DNA of 28,109 bases from Candidatus Omnitrophota bacterium (GCA_016196565.1 JACPXK010000008.1:1-28109), one strand, 5' to 3'; counted from the stretch's first letter, positions 1 to 8,116 are shown. Made by a program: numbers and translations. The notes: generated from the sequence alone by a model not told the origin.

Positions 1-809
1 GATAAGGGCCGCCACGTATTTTCGCCTTTACGATTTTCAAAAACGCCTTTGCGGGTGGCAAGCCACAACAGATGATTTCCGCCGGAGGCTAGAAGCTCGC
101 GAAAATCAGAAACGGAAGCCGTGATTTCTCCTTCCTCCCCAGAAAATTCATCTTCGATTTCGAGAAATTCCTCGTCGCCGCCCGAAAGCAGCGAGAACAC
201 AGGCTGAAAGTGATTTAGGTCACGCGAAAGATAAAGACGCCTGCGCGTGGCGGCGAAAAGTCGGTCATCAAAGACCCGGACCAGAACCACCGGTTCGCGC
301 TTGGAAAAATTTTCCATGCGAAACCAGTTTTTTCCGTGATCATCCGATTCAAACAACCCGCCTTCTGTCGCCAAAAATAAATGATCCGTATCTTCCGGCA
401 AAACCGCCATGGACAAAACAGATTTTTCAGAAACATTTTTGCCGCGGAAAAGCACTTGGCCTTTTTGCGTTAAAAGATTGAATTCGAAAGCCCCGTCTCT
501 GGTCAAAAAGAAAACGGAATCGGGAATTTTCCGGAAAACCATGAGATGCCGTATTTCGCCGGCATAAGAAGGGGAATGCCAAAGATTTTCCCACGCGTGA
601 TTTTCGTTTTCTTTAAAAACATCATGACTTGAAGCGGCAAAGAGTTTTCCGGGCTCGACCGGATGAGGGATGAGTGAGACCAGATTTTCCATGGCCGGTT
701 GAACGGGAACTTTTTCCCAGCCTTGAAACGCGAAGGTCATGGGAATAAGTCCCAAAAAAACAATAACGGCAGCGGCATAGGCGCGAGTCGGTTTAAGTTG
801 AAAGCACAT
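1..809 (-). CDS. secreted BNR/Asp-box beta-propeller-like protein, partial (C-terminus outside window)
   Basis: An open frame on the minus strand starts at ATG 807-809 and stays open for 269 codons to the window edge, so the gene is cut off. A strong Shine-Dalgarno site (AGGGAGGT, complement of 815-822) lies 5 bases upstream. Residues 10-28 are hydrophobic and end in a signal-peptide-like site, so the product is probably exported. Residues 155-162 read SDDHGKNW, an Asp-box (SxDxGxxW) typical of BNR/sialidase or YCF48-type beta-propellers. The nearby ATEGGLFES and ATRKGVFEN segments look like further blade strands that repeat every ~100 residues. Proteins of this kind are usually extracellular or periplasmic; no catalytic function can be assigned. 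The gene is divergent from ychF. The open frame and start are seen directly; the fold is inferred from the Asp-box and blade spacing. Confidence 0.8.
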   Translation of the reverse strand, partial: MCFQLKPTRAYAAAVIVFLGLIPMTFAFQGWEKVPVQPAMENLVSLIPHPVEPGKLFAASSHDVFKENENHAWENLWHSPSYAGEIRHLMVFRKIPDSVFFLTRDGAFEFNLLTQKGQVLFRGKNVSEKSVLSMAVLPEDTDHLFLATEGGLFESDDHGKNWFRMENFSKREPVVLVRVFDDRLFAATRRRLYLSRDLNHFQPVFSLLSGGDEEFLEIEDEFSGEEGEITASVSDFRELLASGGNHLLWLATRKGVFENRKGENTWRPL

Positions 810-899
810 AAACAACCTCCCTAAAATATTCAATATAAGCATAAATAGTATGTATATATTTAAATATGTCAATAAGAAATATGCATTTTTTCCAAATCG

Positions 900-908
900 T
901 GATATATT
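900..908 (+). promoter_or_regulatory. candidate extended -10 promoter of ychF
   Basis: TGA followed by TATATT makes an extended -10 box 28 bases before the ychF start. No good -35 hexamer is visible at normal spacing. The surrounding 820-910 stretch is very AT-rich and must also hold the divergent promoter of the minus-strand gene. Confidence 0.35.
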
Positions 909-936
909 TCCGACTCTTCTCGGAAAGGAAAAACAA

Positions 937-2034
937 ATGGGATTTCGATGCGGAATTGTGGGGCTTCCCAATGTGGGGAAGTCTACTATTTTCAATGCCT
1001 TAGCCAAAGCCCGGGCGGAAGCTTCCAATTATCCTTTCTGCACCATTGATCCCAATAAAGGTATTGTTCCAGTTCCGGATCCAAGACTTTGGACTTTAAG
1101 CGAACTTTATCATCCCCAGAAAACCACACCCACTTCCGTGGAATTTTATGACATTGCAGGATTAGTGAAAGGCGCTTCGGAAGGAGAAGGGCTCGGCAAT
1201 CAATTCTTAGGCCATATCAAAGAAGTGGAAGCTATTTTGCATGTGGTGCGCTGTTTTGAGGACCCCGATATTATTCATGTCTCAGGCAGCGTGGATCCGC
1301 TGCGCGATATCGAAGTGATCGATACCGAGCTTTGCCTGAAAGATCTTGAAACCATGTCCGGCCGTTTTGACAAAACCGAAAAACTCGCGCGTTCGGGCGA
1401 CAAAGAATCGCGCGAAAAGATGCCGATTTACGAAAAAATCAAAAAATCATTGGAAGACGGCACTCCGCTTCGGCGGCTTGGACTCAGTGAAGAAGAAAAA
1501 AAGCTACTGCGCGACTTGGCATTTCTTACCCTCAAACCTGTTTTGTATTGCGCCAATGTAGCGGAAGCGGATTTGGCCAAGGGCGGAGGAGAAAAAGTCG
1601 AAATCGTGCGTCAATGGGCCGCCCAGGAAGGGGCCGGGGCTGTGATGATTTCCGGCAAAGTGGAATCCGAATTAATCGATCTCTCCGAAGAGGAACAAAA
1701 AGAATTTTTGAAAGAGCTGGGATTAAAAGAGCCGGGACTCAATGCTTTAATCAAAGCCGGATATGATTTACTGGAACTCATTACTTATTTTACGGCCGGC
1801 GAAAAAGAAGTACGCGCCTGGACCATACGCCGCGGCACCAAAGCCCCGCAGGCGGCGGGCGTGATTCACTCGGATTTTGAACGCGGATTCATTCGCGCCG
1901 AAGTGATGAATTATGATGATCTTATCCGCCTCAAATCGGCCCAAGCCGTCAAAGAAGCCGGCCTTCTTCGCGTGGAAGGAAAAGATTATGTCGTCAAAGA
2001 CGGCGATGTGATGCTTTTCCGCTTTAACGTATAG
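937..2034 (+). CDS. ychF: redox-regulated ATPase/GTPase YchF (OLA1 family)
   Basis: A 365-residue P-loop protein of the TRAFAC/Obg-related YchF family, which binds ATP rather than GTP and associates with ribosomes. Visible motifs are G1 GLPNVGKST (residues 9-17), DIAG (72-75), the altered G4 region NVAEAD (207-212) in place of NKxD, and a C-terminal TGS-like domain with FTAGEKEVRAWTIRRGTKAPQ. Length matches the usual ~363 aa. The frame is open back to an ATG at 850, but those 29 extra residues are not part of the family. ATG 937 is preceded by a GGAAAGG-type ribosome site and gives the canonical MGFRCGIVG start. It is probably monocistronic, with ~150 noncoding bases before the next gene. Confidence 0.97.
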   Translation: MGFRCGIVGLPNVGKSTIFNALAKARAEASNYPFCTIDPNKGIVPVPDPRLWTLSELYHPQKTTPTSVEFYDIAGLVKGASEGEGLGNQFLGHIKEVEAILHVVRCFEDPDIIHVSGSVDPLRDIEVIDTELCLKDLETMSGRFDKTEKLARSGDKESREKMPIYEKIKKSLEDGTPLRRLGLSEEEKKLLRDLAFLTLKPVLYCANVAEADLAKGGGEKVEIVRQWAAQEGAGAVMISGKVESELIDLSEEEQKEFLKELGLKEPGLNALIKAGYDLLELITYFTAGEKEVRAWTIRRGTKAPQAAGVIHSDFERGFIRAEVMNYDDLIRLKSAQAVKEAGLLRVEGKDYVVKDGDVMLFRFNV

Positions 2035-2097
2035 CTTTTTCCAAACGATCTAAAACCATCAACCTCTAGTAAAATATAACAATCCAAAAGAAGTTAT

Positions 2098-2126
2098 TTG
2101 AAGGTTTTAAAAAGTCATGCTATCAT
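2098..2126 (+). promoter_or_regulatory. sigma70-type promoter of the giant secreted-protein gene
   Basis: TTGAAG (2098-2103), a 17-base spacer and TATCAT (2121-2126), with a TGC extension directly before the -10 box. Transcription would start near 2133, giving a leader of about 50 bases before the TTG start at 2186. The rest of the 2035-2185 gap shows nothing else. Confidence 0.6.
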
Positions 2127-2185
2127 TCTAACCGCATTAATTTCAACCCTATGCAAAAAGACCACTCACCAAGGGAGGTTGGCTT

Positions 2186-5100
2186 TTGCAGAAGTTAATC
2201 GCTACCATTCTAATTTTTTGTGTCGGTTTTTTAAATGCCCCATCGGTCGGGGAATCCCTTACAACTTCTTATTTTTCGTTTGACCAAGTTTTACCTTCTC
2301 TTCAAATCCCAAAAAATCTAGGTTCCGTCGAAGAAATCTATCGCGGCAGAAATCATCAAACCGTAATTTTAATTCAAGACGCGCATTCCATCCCCGATGC
2401 TCAGAAATCGATTTATCATATTCTTGGTTACCTTGAAGATCGATACCGTGTGGATCAAGTGGGCGTGGAAGGCGCCTTTTCAAAGCTTGACCCCACCCTT
2501 TATCAAAATTTCCCGGATCGGGAAATTCTAAAAGAAGTTTTTCAAAAATATTTAGATCGCGGCGAACTTTCCGGCGCTGCTGCCGCCTGTGCCCTGAATA
2601 AAAATAAAGCGGAGTATTTTGGCCTTGAAAATCCCGTTCTTTATGAAAATGAAATGCGGGCCTTTTTTGAAGCGGAAGCCGTGCAGGGGAAAATCGTAGG
2701 AGAAATCAAAAGTCTCAAGAACCGGATCGAAACATTAAAGAAAAAATATTATTCGCCCTCATTGTTTCAAATGGATCAAAATGTTAAAAAATTTGAGGCG
2801 GGTAAAACAAATGCCGCAGACTATTTTGGTTTTCTTTTGCATTTAGCAGAGACCTCAAAAGAAAATGAAATCCGCACAAAGTTTCCCCATTTGGCGGATA
2901 TTTTCGCCAATTTTCGCCGGAAACATTCCGCGTTCCAAGCAGACTATGTCAGAGAAATAATTTTGTCGACAGCACGTTTGAAGCCCGCCCTTAAAGGGAG
3001 AGCGGAAATAAGGGAATTTTATTTTAAGGAACAGGCCTATAAAACCGATCAAATCTCGCCCGCCGCTTTTGCCGCTTATTTGTCAGAGCTTGCCCGCTTC
3101 AAGAAGATTTCTGTTTCCTTTTCTCCGGCATTAAAAAAAGAAATTCAAACAGAAGAAAAGTTAAAGACCTTGCCGGGCGGCATTCTTTATCAAGAAGCCG
3201 GGGCCTTTTTAAAGCATCAATGGCAGATTCGTATTCAAAATGCTGCCGAGCGGCAAATTTTCATGATGTACCAAAAGCTTTACCTTTATGAAAAACTCGC
3301 GCGGCTCGAACTATCCAGAGATGAGTGGCAAGAATTACAGCAGCCTTTAGCGGCTCCGCCGAAAGAATCGGGAGGAGATCTTCGAAAGTTTCACGCCGTC
3401 TTTGGAAAATTAGCGGCGGATCCCCGTTTTGAATCAGCCCATCATTTTTATCGTTATGCTGTGGTGCGCGAAAAAGTTTTTATAGAGCGGCTATTACAAA
3501 GAATCGGTAAAGATAAACCCATGGTATCGCTTGCGGGCGGTTTTCATACTGAGGGAATGCGCCGGGCATTAAAACGCCGAAAAATTTCTTTTGTCTTAAT
3601 TTCTCCTCATATGGAAACCGTGCCCGAAGACAGCCGCTATTCCGATTTGATGCGCGGACGCGTCTCTTGGCGAAGATACATACACCCCGCAAACGGCCGA
3701 GCTGATCTTTTCTCGGCTTTTTCCCAGGCCAATGCCGAAAGGTTGACGGCGCGCCTTCATCAAAAATATTCCAAATCCGAAACCCTTCGCCTCATACGGC
3801 TTTGGCGCCATGAAATATTCCGCGATTTGGCGGCTCGAGGGAAAGAAAAAGAAACGAGAAAATACATTTCCTTTATTGATCAAGCATTTTTGAAAAAAAT
3901 TCCGCAAGAAGAAAAACAAGCCTTCATTCATTCTTGGCAGGAACTAATCAATCATTTTGTCAGCGGTCTTCGAAAACTCCAGGCCGAGAACCAGTTAACC
4001 GCTCAAAATATCGTTCAGCTTAGCCGCAATGCCGCTCAATTTCCTTTTGCGGTTGGCGGACTCGCGCCCGAGCCTTATCCTGTTTCTCCTCGGCGCTCTG
4101 AAACCAGAGCGATCGGAAAAACTTTAATGTGGCAGGATATGAGCGTTTTTAACTTGAATTCCGCGGATCTTAATTCTTTGAGAATTGTTGCGTCATTCCC
4201 CGAGGAATATCCTAAATTTTTTGAGCGGTACCTTCTGCCGCCTGCGGAAGAACTCAGTCCCATTGTTAAACGGCATTATCTCTTAAGAAGCGGAGATCCG
4301 GACAGGGGAATAAAAGGAATAGAACTTCATTTGATTTTGAGGGAGGGAAAACAATCTATCAATGTTCGCCTGGAAAGAAAGTTGGAATTGCTAAAAGATC
4401 CTTTTTACACCTATGAGATTTATCAAGCGTCTGATAATGCCGCGAGGATGTATTTGGGGACGGTGAATATTGATTCTAACTTATTCACAAAGGGTAAATC
4501 CTTAAAACGGGTATCGGAAAATTTAATTAGAGCGGTTAGAGAGCGAATAATCTCTATCGTTCAAAACGCAAGATACGACCGCCAATTAGAAGTGCTTATG
4601 AAAGAAAGCATGGTAACGCAAGGCAAGCTCTATAGGCATCCCGAAGAATCAAAAAATATGGGTTTTGTTTCTGCTGTTTTTCCTTCCGATTCCCGTAATA
4701 TTGTTTTGTCGCATGATCTTTATGCTTATTGGGGATCCGGCAGCCATTGGCAAGCGGCTTCTTTAAAAGAAGTCAGGACCGAAAAAGGAACAAGTTTTGA
4801 AAGTCCTTATTTCCCTATTCATCAATTAGGTGCTGACCGGCTGGAATACACCGTTGTTGCCGTTCCAAAAGGCACGGTGGTGCTCGACAGGCCTCTTTCA
4901 GAGTGGGAGCAAAAAGCCATTTGGTGGGGCAGTAACGATTCTTTTGCGGATGGTGCCAATCCTTTTGTTTTTACTTATCTCGACGCGGAACATGCAGACG
5001 CATTAGAAATCACGTTTTCCCGTGAGATTCGTATCGGCTCCCAAGGTTTTGAATCTCCTATTTTTCAATCTCTTTTGATGAATTTGATTTATGGATTTTC

Positions 5101-6640
5101 GAAAAACGGTATCCGCCTCAGCGTAGAAAAAGATGGACAAACCTTGGGAATACCGGCGGCGGAACATCCCAATTCGCTAGTCTATAGGGAAGCTTTGACT
5201 AAGTTTTTTGCCGATCTTATGGGTTCGAACACCCGTCAAACATTGACTTTTAAAGCCACGTCCTCCCGTTGGGAAGAAAAAGCCCTTGAGCAGGTTTTGA
5301 AATGGTGGGAACAGGCGATGCGGTATTCCTTCATTAAGGAATCGGCAGACCAGTATATTGACTATTTTCTGGAGTCACGCATGCGATTTTTATCCCTTCT
5401 GCCGCGTTTTAATCAGACAGGCCAATGGTCCGAATATGATTTCGAAATTCGAGTTCAGCCCCGGAACAGAAGTCCTTTCCCACGAGTTTTAGAAATTGTG
5501 AGAAAACGCTTGTCGGGCATTCCCTTTACTCTTTTGACCGAACAAAATCATAGTCTTCATGTGGTCTCTGAGCATCATTTTCCGAACGGGCAGAACGGGC
5601 ATAATGGTGTTCTATTATTTCGGATCGTGGCTCCTGTCGAAGAAGGTTCTTTAGAGAGCCTTATCGGAATTCGTCGAAGCGAAGAGGGGAATGGTCATCA
5701 TCGCGAGATAGTGAATGGTAACGGAAAAATTCCCCGTTCCGAAACCCGGATAGATTTGAATGGGTTGTTGCGGCATGCCGTTTTGCTTCCGGGCAATGAA
5801 TTGATAGAGGAAGCGGTACACGGTCTTGGTACAAAGACAGGCGTTTCGCCGTACGTTGCAAATCAGATAGAGGGTTTGACAACGCTTGAAATGGAAATCT
5901 TTTTAGATGCCCTTGAACGTTTTTCGGGAGAAAATGCTGGATTTGTAGGCCGAGTTTTAGAGTCTCACGACGTGGGAACGCCGGAATATCAAATGGCGCT
6001 CCAGTTTGCCATGGAACACAGGACCCATATTTTTAAAGATAATCTTCGTGAGCATATGAAAAATGATGCCAACACTTTTCATCTTCGTGCCGTGATGCCT
6101 TATGCGGAAGGAAGCGAATCCCTTTTGATTGAGGTTTTGGACGAGATTGAAAGAGTCCGTGTCGAAAAAGGAAATCAACGTGTATCCGCAAAAATTATTT
6201 TGATTGCTTCCCATCAGAAACGTGAAAATCTTCAAAAGCATCCCAGATTGCAAAAACTTATAGCCTCGGACAATCTCGTTATTATTCCTCAGCAGAATTC
6301 GAAAAAAACAATCGTGAACTTTCTAAACGCAAATCCAAATGCCCTTTTTTACGCCCCTTGGGATGATTTTGTGCATGAGCTGGACGAATACCGCTCGCGG
6401 CTTATTCGGCTGGATTCTGATGGGCTTCTTTGGGAGCGAGCCTTTCCGGTGTGGAGCGGTATTAGTTTTGAGGTTGCTAAAGTCGACAAGATTACGGATG
6501 AACTTTTACGGAGTATCGCGGATCATCCTGAGAATTCAGCAGGTTTTAATTCCCAGCAGAAATGGCTTTTTATACGCTCCGAGGTGCGCGAACTCTTTCT
6601 TGGGGCTTTAGCATCCCGACGCGTCAGCAGCGCCGCTTAA
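2186..6640 (+). CDS. giant secreted protein with N-terminal TraB/Tiki/EreA-like domain
   Basis: A 1484-residue protein. The TTG start is chosen because AGGGAGG (2172-2178) sits 7 bases upstream and the first ~20 residues form a signal peptide (IATILIFCVGF core). Residues ~45-480 resemble the TraB/PrgY/GumN (Tiki) and erythromycin-esterase/ChaN superfamily. VILIQDAH and GVEGAF come near the start, YFGLENP in the middle, and SLAGGFHTEG (a GxxH motif) near the end of the domain. The remaining ~1000 residues match nothing I recognise. A late segment (SAKIILIASHQKRENL, then NLVIIPQQ) looks Rossmann-like. Three copies of R-S-E-(T/V)-R occur at residues 637-641, 1184-1188 and 1464-1468, near apparent domain boundaries and the C-terminus. 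The reading frame is intact. Giant exported proteins are common in Omnitrophota, but function and substrate are unknown. Confidence 0.85.
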   Translation: MQKLIATILIFCVGFLNAPSVGESLTTSYFSFDQVLPSLQIPKNLGSVEEIYRGRNHQTVILIQDAHSIPDAQKSIYHILGYLEDRYRVDQVGVEGAFSKLDPTLYQNFPDREILKEVFQKYLDRGELSGAAAACALNKNKAEYFGLENPVLYENEMRAFFEAEAVQGKIVGEIKSLKNRIETLKKKYYSPSLFQMDQNVKKFEAGKTNAADYFGFLLHLAETSKENEIRTKFPHLADIFANFRRKHSAFQADYVREIILSTARLKPALKGRAEIREFYFKEQAYKTDQISPAAFAAYLSELARFKKISVSFSPALKKEIQTEEKLKTLPGGILYQEAGAFLKHQWQIRIQNAAERQIFMMYQKLYLYEKLARLELSRDEWQELQQPLAAPPKESGGDLRKFHAVFGKLAADPRFESAHHFYRYAVVREKVFIERLLQRIGKDKPMVSLAGGFHTEGMRRALKRRKISFVLISPHMETVPEDSRYSDLMRGRVSWRRYIHPANGRADLFSAFSQANAERLTARLHQKYSKSETLRLIRLWRHEIFRDLAARGKEKETRKYISFIDQAFLKKIPQEEKQAFIHSWQELINHFVSGLRKLQAENQLTAQNIVQLSRNAAQFPFAVGGLAPEPYPVSPRRSETRAIGKTLMWQDMSVFNLNSADLNSLRIVASFPEEYPKFFERYLLPPAEELSPIVKRHYLLRSGDPDRGIKGIELHLILREGKQSINVRLERKLELLKDPFYTYEIYQASDNAARMYLGTVNIDSNLFTKGKSLKRVSENLIRAVRERIISIVQNARYDRQLEVLMKESMVTQGKLYRHPEESKNMGFVSAVFPSDSRNIVLSHDLYAYWGSGSHWQAASLKEVRTEKGTSFESPYFPIHQLGADRLEYTVVAVPKGTVVLDRPLSEWEQKAIWWGSNDSFADGANPFVFTYLDAEHADALEITFSREIRIGSQGFESPIFQSLLMNLIYGFSKNGIRLSVEKDGQTLGIPAAEHPNSLVYREALTKFFADLMGSNTRQTLTFKATSSRWEEKALEQVLKWWEQAMRYSFIKESADQYIDYFLESRMRFLSLLPRFNQTGQWSEYDFEIRVQPRNRSPFPRVLEIVRKRLSGIPFTLLTEQNHSLHVVSEHHFPNGQNGHNGVLLFRIVAPVEEGSLESLIGIRRSEEGNGHHREIVNGNGKIPRSETRIDLNGLLRHAVLLPGNELIEEAVHGLGTKTGVSPYVANQIEGLTTLEMEIFLDALERFSGENAGFVGRVLESHDVGTPEYQMALQFAMEHRTHIFKDNLREHMKNDANTFHLRAVMPYAEGSESLLIEVLDEIERVRVEKGNQRVSAKIILIASHQKRENLQKHPRLQKLIASDNLVIIPQQNSKKTIVNFLNANPNALFYAPWDDFVHELDEYRSRLIRLDSDGLLWERAFPVWSGISFEVAKVDKITDELLRSIADHPENSAGFNSQQKWLFIRSEVRELFLGALASRRVSSAA

Positions 6641-6682
6641 ATTTGTCCTTACACAAACCTGGTTTTTTTAGCTTACTCTAGG

Positions 6683-6688
6683 TATAAT
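6683..6688 (+). promoter_or_regulatory. consensus -10 box close to cysE start
   Basis: A perfect TATAAT ends 13 bases before the cysE ATG, with no clear -35 hexamer. Predicted initiation near 6695 would leave a leader of only about 7 bases with no Shine-Dalgarno site. Confidence 0.5.
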
Positions 6689-6701
6689 CCCCCCAAAATC
6701 A

Positions 6702-7385
6702 ATGAATATCTTCTATAACATTTACCGGGATTTTAGGGCCTGCTTTGAGCGGGACCCGGCTGCCCGCACTCCGCTCGGATTCCTTGAGGTTATTTTTCTT
6801 TATCCGGGATTTCACGCGGTCCTCATGCACCGCATCAATCATCTTTTTTACCGTCTTAGAATTCCTTTTGTTCCCAGACTTTTCTCACAGATTATGAGAT
6901 TATTTACCGGTATAGAAATTCATCCGGGTGCTCAGATCGGGCCGGGATTTTTTATTGATCATGGCATGGGAGTTGTTATTGGGGAAACCAGCATCATCGG
7001 AGAAAATGTCACTCTCTATCAAGGAGTTACTCTTGGCGGAACCGGGACGGAACGTGGCAAGCGTCACCCGACCCTTGGCAATAATGTCGTTGTCGGTGCC
7101 GGAGCCAAAGTCCTGGGCAATATTAAACTTGGCAATAATGTGAAGGTGGGTGCGGGCTCCGTAGTGGTGCATCCGGTTCCGGACAATTGCACGGTGGTGG
7201 GTGTCCCTGCCGAAATTGTTCGTAAAGAAGGAAAAAAAGTTTCTCAAATTGACCTGGATCATGGGGATTTGCCTGATCCGGTCAGGGCTTTAAAGAATCG
7301 TATCCGCGCTTTACACAAAGAGATAGAATCCCTCGAAGACCATATCAAAAATCAGCAAGACGCTAAAAAAAACACCCCATCTTAA
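6702..7385 (+). CDS. cysE: serine O-acetyltransferase
   Basis: Transfers an acetyl group from acetyl-CoA to L-serine, the first committed step of cysteine synthesis in the cytoplasm. At 227 aa it is the short (EpsC-like) form. A helical N-terminus (1-65) is followed by a left-handed beta-helix of hexapeptide repeats (about 70-175). The active-site segment [12 protein letters not shown] includes Asp86-His87, and the later [10 protein letters not shown] loop carries His122. The C-terminal ~45 residues are charged and probably helical. The ATG at 6702 has no Shine-Dalgarno site but follows a TATAAT box closely. No cysK is adjacent. A weak hairpin (7392-7421) follows the gene. Confidence 0.95.
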   Translation: MNIFYNIYRDFRACFERDPAARTPLGFLEVIFLYPGFHAVLMHRINHLFYRLRIPFVPRLFSQIMRLFTGIEIHPGAQIGPGFFIDHGMGVVIGETSIIGENVTLYQGVTLGGTGTERGKRHPTLGNNVVVGAGAKVLGNIKLGNNVKVGAGSVVVHPVPDNCTVVGVPAEIVRKEGKKVSQIDLDHGDLPDPVRALKNRIRALHKEIESLEDHIKNQQDAKKNTPS

Positions 7386-7391
7386 CCTCCA

Positions 7392-7421
7392 TGCCAGCAA
7401 TAGGTTACAATTTTGTTGGCA
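7392..7421 (+). terminator. weak hairpin after cysE
   Basis: TGCCAGCAA (7392-7400) pairs with TTGTTGGCA (7413-7421) over 9 positions, one a G-U pair, around a 12-base loop. The following CGTCCATTCTTT is only partly T-rich, so this may be a weak terminator for cysE or just a processing stem. Confidence 0.35.
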
Positions 7422-7431
7422 CGTCCATTCT

Positions 7432-7460
7432 TTGACTCCTACCATTTAGCATGCTAGCCT
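7432..7460 (+). promoter_or_regulatory. candidate promoter of the microprotein locus
   Basis: TTGACT (7432-7437), a 17-base spacer and TAGCCT (7455-7460), with TGC directly before the -10 box. The -35 and extended -10 are good; the -10 hexamer matches the consensus at only 3 positions. Initiation near 7467 would give a ~230-base leader to the first microprotein. The -10 box overlaps the inverted repeat at 7458-7480. Confidence 0.4.
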
Positions 7461-7499
7461 ATTTCTAGAGATAGAATAGGTATTACAAGTCATACCTAT
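7458..7499 (+). promoter_or_regulatory. overlapping, mutually exclusive inverted repeats
   Basis: CCTATTTCTA (7458-7467) pairs with TAGAATAGG (7472-7480) around a GAGA loop, with one bulged T. The same right arm, as ATAGGTAT (7476-7483), pairs perfectly with ATACCTAT (7492-7499) around an 8-base loop. The two helices share 7476-7480 and cannot form together. They could be an operator made of related half-sites or an alternative-structure switch. Confidence 0.45.
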
Positions 7500-7535
7500 A
7501 GGGACAAAAAGTAACATTGCTCATTAGATATAGAA

Positions 7536-7629
7536 GCGCAAGGCTCAGGGCTTAAGCGAATTGCGCAAAATCAAAGCACTTGTAGTACCCGGACTCATAG
7601 AAGTTAAGTCTTTTTACCGCTTTGGTTTT
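7536..7629 (+). ncRNA. candidate structured 5' leader RNA
   Basis: GCGCAA (7536-7541) pairs with TTGCGC (7561-7566). Directly adjoining it, AAAATCAAAGC (7567-7577) pairs with GCTTTGGTTTT (7619-7629) over 11 positions with one G-U, so the two helices could stack. A small GGACT/AGTCT hairpin (7591-7595 with 7607-7611) lies inside the second loop. It resembles no riboswitch class I know. It lies in the 312-base gap 7386-7697, which holds no gene or tRNA that I can see. Confidence 0.35.
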
Positions 7630-7697
7630 GTAGCATTCAAATTAAGTTCGGGTCTTGCGTTTTTTGATTTTTCTGGTGAAAAAAGGGGGTGGCGAAG

Positions 7698-7838
7698 ATG
7701 AAATTCGACACACGGTTGATTACCGGGATCTTCATCGGCATGGTATTGGGGTTACATTACGTGGATACTTTCGTCACGTATCTACCAATCCTGTCGGTTG
7801 TTGCGATTGTGCTGATACTCAAACTCGTTCACCGTTAA
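7698..7838 (+). CDS. membrane microprotein A (46 aa)
   Basis: A 46-codon frame preceded by a purine-rich AGGGGGTGG ribosome site 6-7 bases before the ATG. The product has a short charged start (MKFDTR), the segment ITGIFIGMVLGLHYVD, and a second hydrophobic stretch YLPILSVVAIVLILKL ending in a basic tail. It is probably one long or two short membrane helices. It is about 37% identical (17 of 46 aligned positions) to the microprotein that begins 49 bases downstream, sharing FD, FIG, GLHY, VT and PI. That conservation is the best evidence it is translated. No function is recognised. Possibilities include a small regulator of a membrane complex or a toxin-like hydrophobic peptide; neither is shown. 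Confidence 0.75.
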   Translation: MKFDTRLITGIFIGMVLGLHYVDTFVTYLPILSVVAIVLILKLVHR

Positions 7839-7887
7839 ACCTTGCGGAAGAGGGTTAACGCGGTGAAAGAGAGGGGGGGTGAATCTC

Positions 7888-8031
7888 ATGAGATTTGACG
7901 ATCATTTGCTAGCGGGTTTATTCATCGGGATTACAGTAGGACTGCATTACGGTTCGAGCCTGGTTACGTTCATGCCGATTTTTCTGATACTGGGCGTCCT
8001 GTACCTGCTGCGCTACATTACAGGCAAATAA
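7888..8031 (+). CDS. membrane microprotein B (47 aa), paralogue of A
   Basis: A 47-codon frame with GAGAGGGGGGG 7 bases before the ATG. The protein begins MRFDDHLLAGLFIGITVGLHYG and continues into a second hydrophobic segment (FMPIFLILGVLYLLRY) with a lysine at the end. The match to microprotein A runs the full length with no internal gap (B has one extra C-terminal residue), so the pair arose by tandem duplication. The invariant FIG-x3-GLHY core suggests a conserved helix-helix or ligand contact. The gene is followed 27 bases later by a strong terminator, so A and B form a closed two-gene unit. Function unknown. Confidence 0.75.
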   Translation: MRFDDHLLAGLFIGITVGLHYGSSLVTFMPIFLILGVLYLLRYITGK

Positions 8032-8058
8032 GCGCGCCGCTGTAAGCCAGAGTTTTGA

Positions 8059-8092
8059 GGCCGGGGAGACGGAAGATTCCCCGGCCTTTTTT
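8059..8092 (+). terminator. strong intrinsic terminator after microprotein B
   Basis: GGCCGGGGA (8059-8067) pairs perfectly with TCCCCGGCC (8078-8086) around a 10-base loop and is followed by six T residues (8087-8092). Confidence 0.93.
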
Positions 8093-8101
8093 GTCATTTT
8101 C

Positions 8102-8110
8102 TGCTAAACT
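8102..8110 (+). promoter_or_regulatory. extended -10 directly upstream of the RNase HI gene
   Basis: TGC TAAACT is an extended -10 element ending 6 bases before the ATG at 8117. With normal spacing, transcription would begin at or next to the A of the start codon, i.e. a leaderless mRNA. It lies immediately after the terminator, so this gene needs its own promoter. Confidence 0.5.
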
Positions 8111-8116
8111 TCCCCC

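Noticed and set aside
850..936. N-terminal extension of ychF from an ATG at 850
   Set aside because: The 29 extra residues are AT-rich noise absent from the family; ATG 937 has a ribosome site and the canonical start.
7386..7697. tRNA gene in the gap after cysE
   Set aside because: No cloverleaf with a TTCGANNC arm and 7-bp acceptor stem could be found on either strand.
7655..7858. A 67-codon frame across the first microprotein
   Set aside because: It overlaps microprotein A in another frame, lacks a ribosome site, and its product has no hydrophobic pattern or paralogue; frame A has both.
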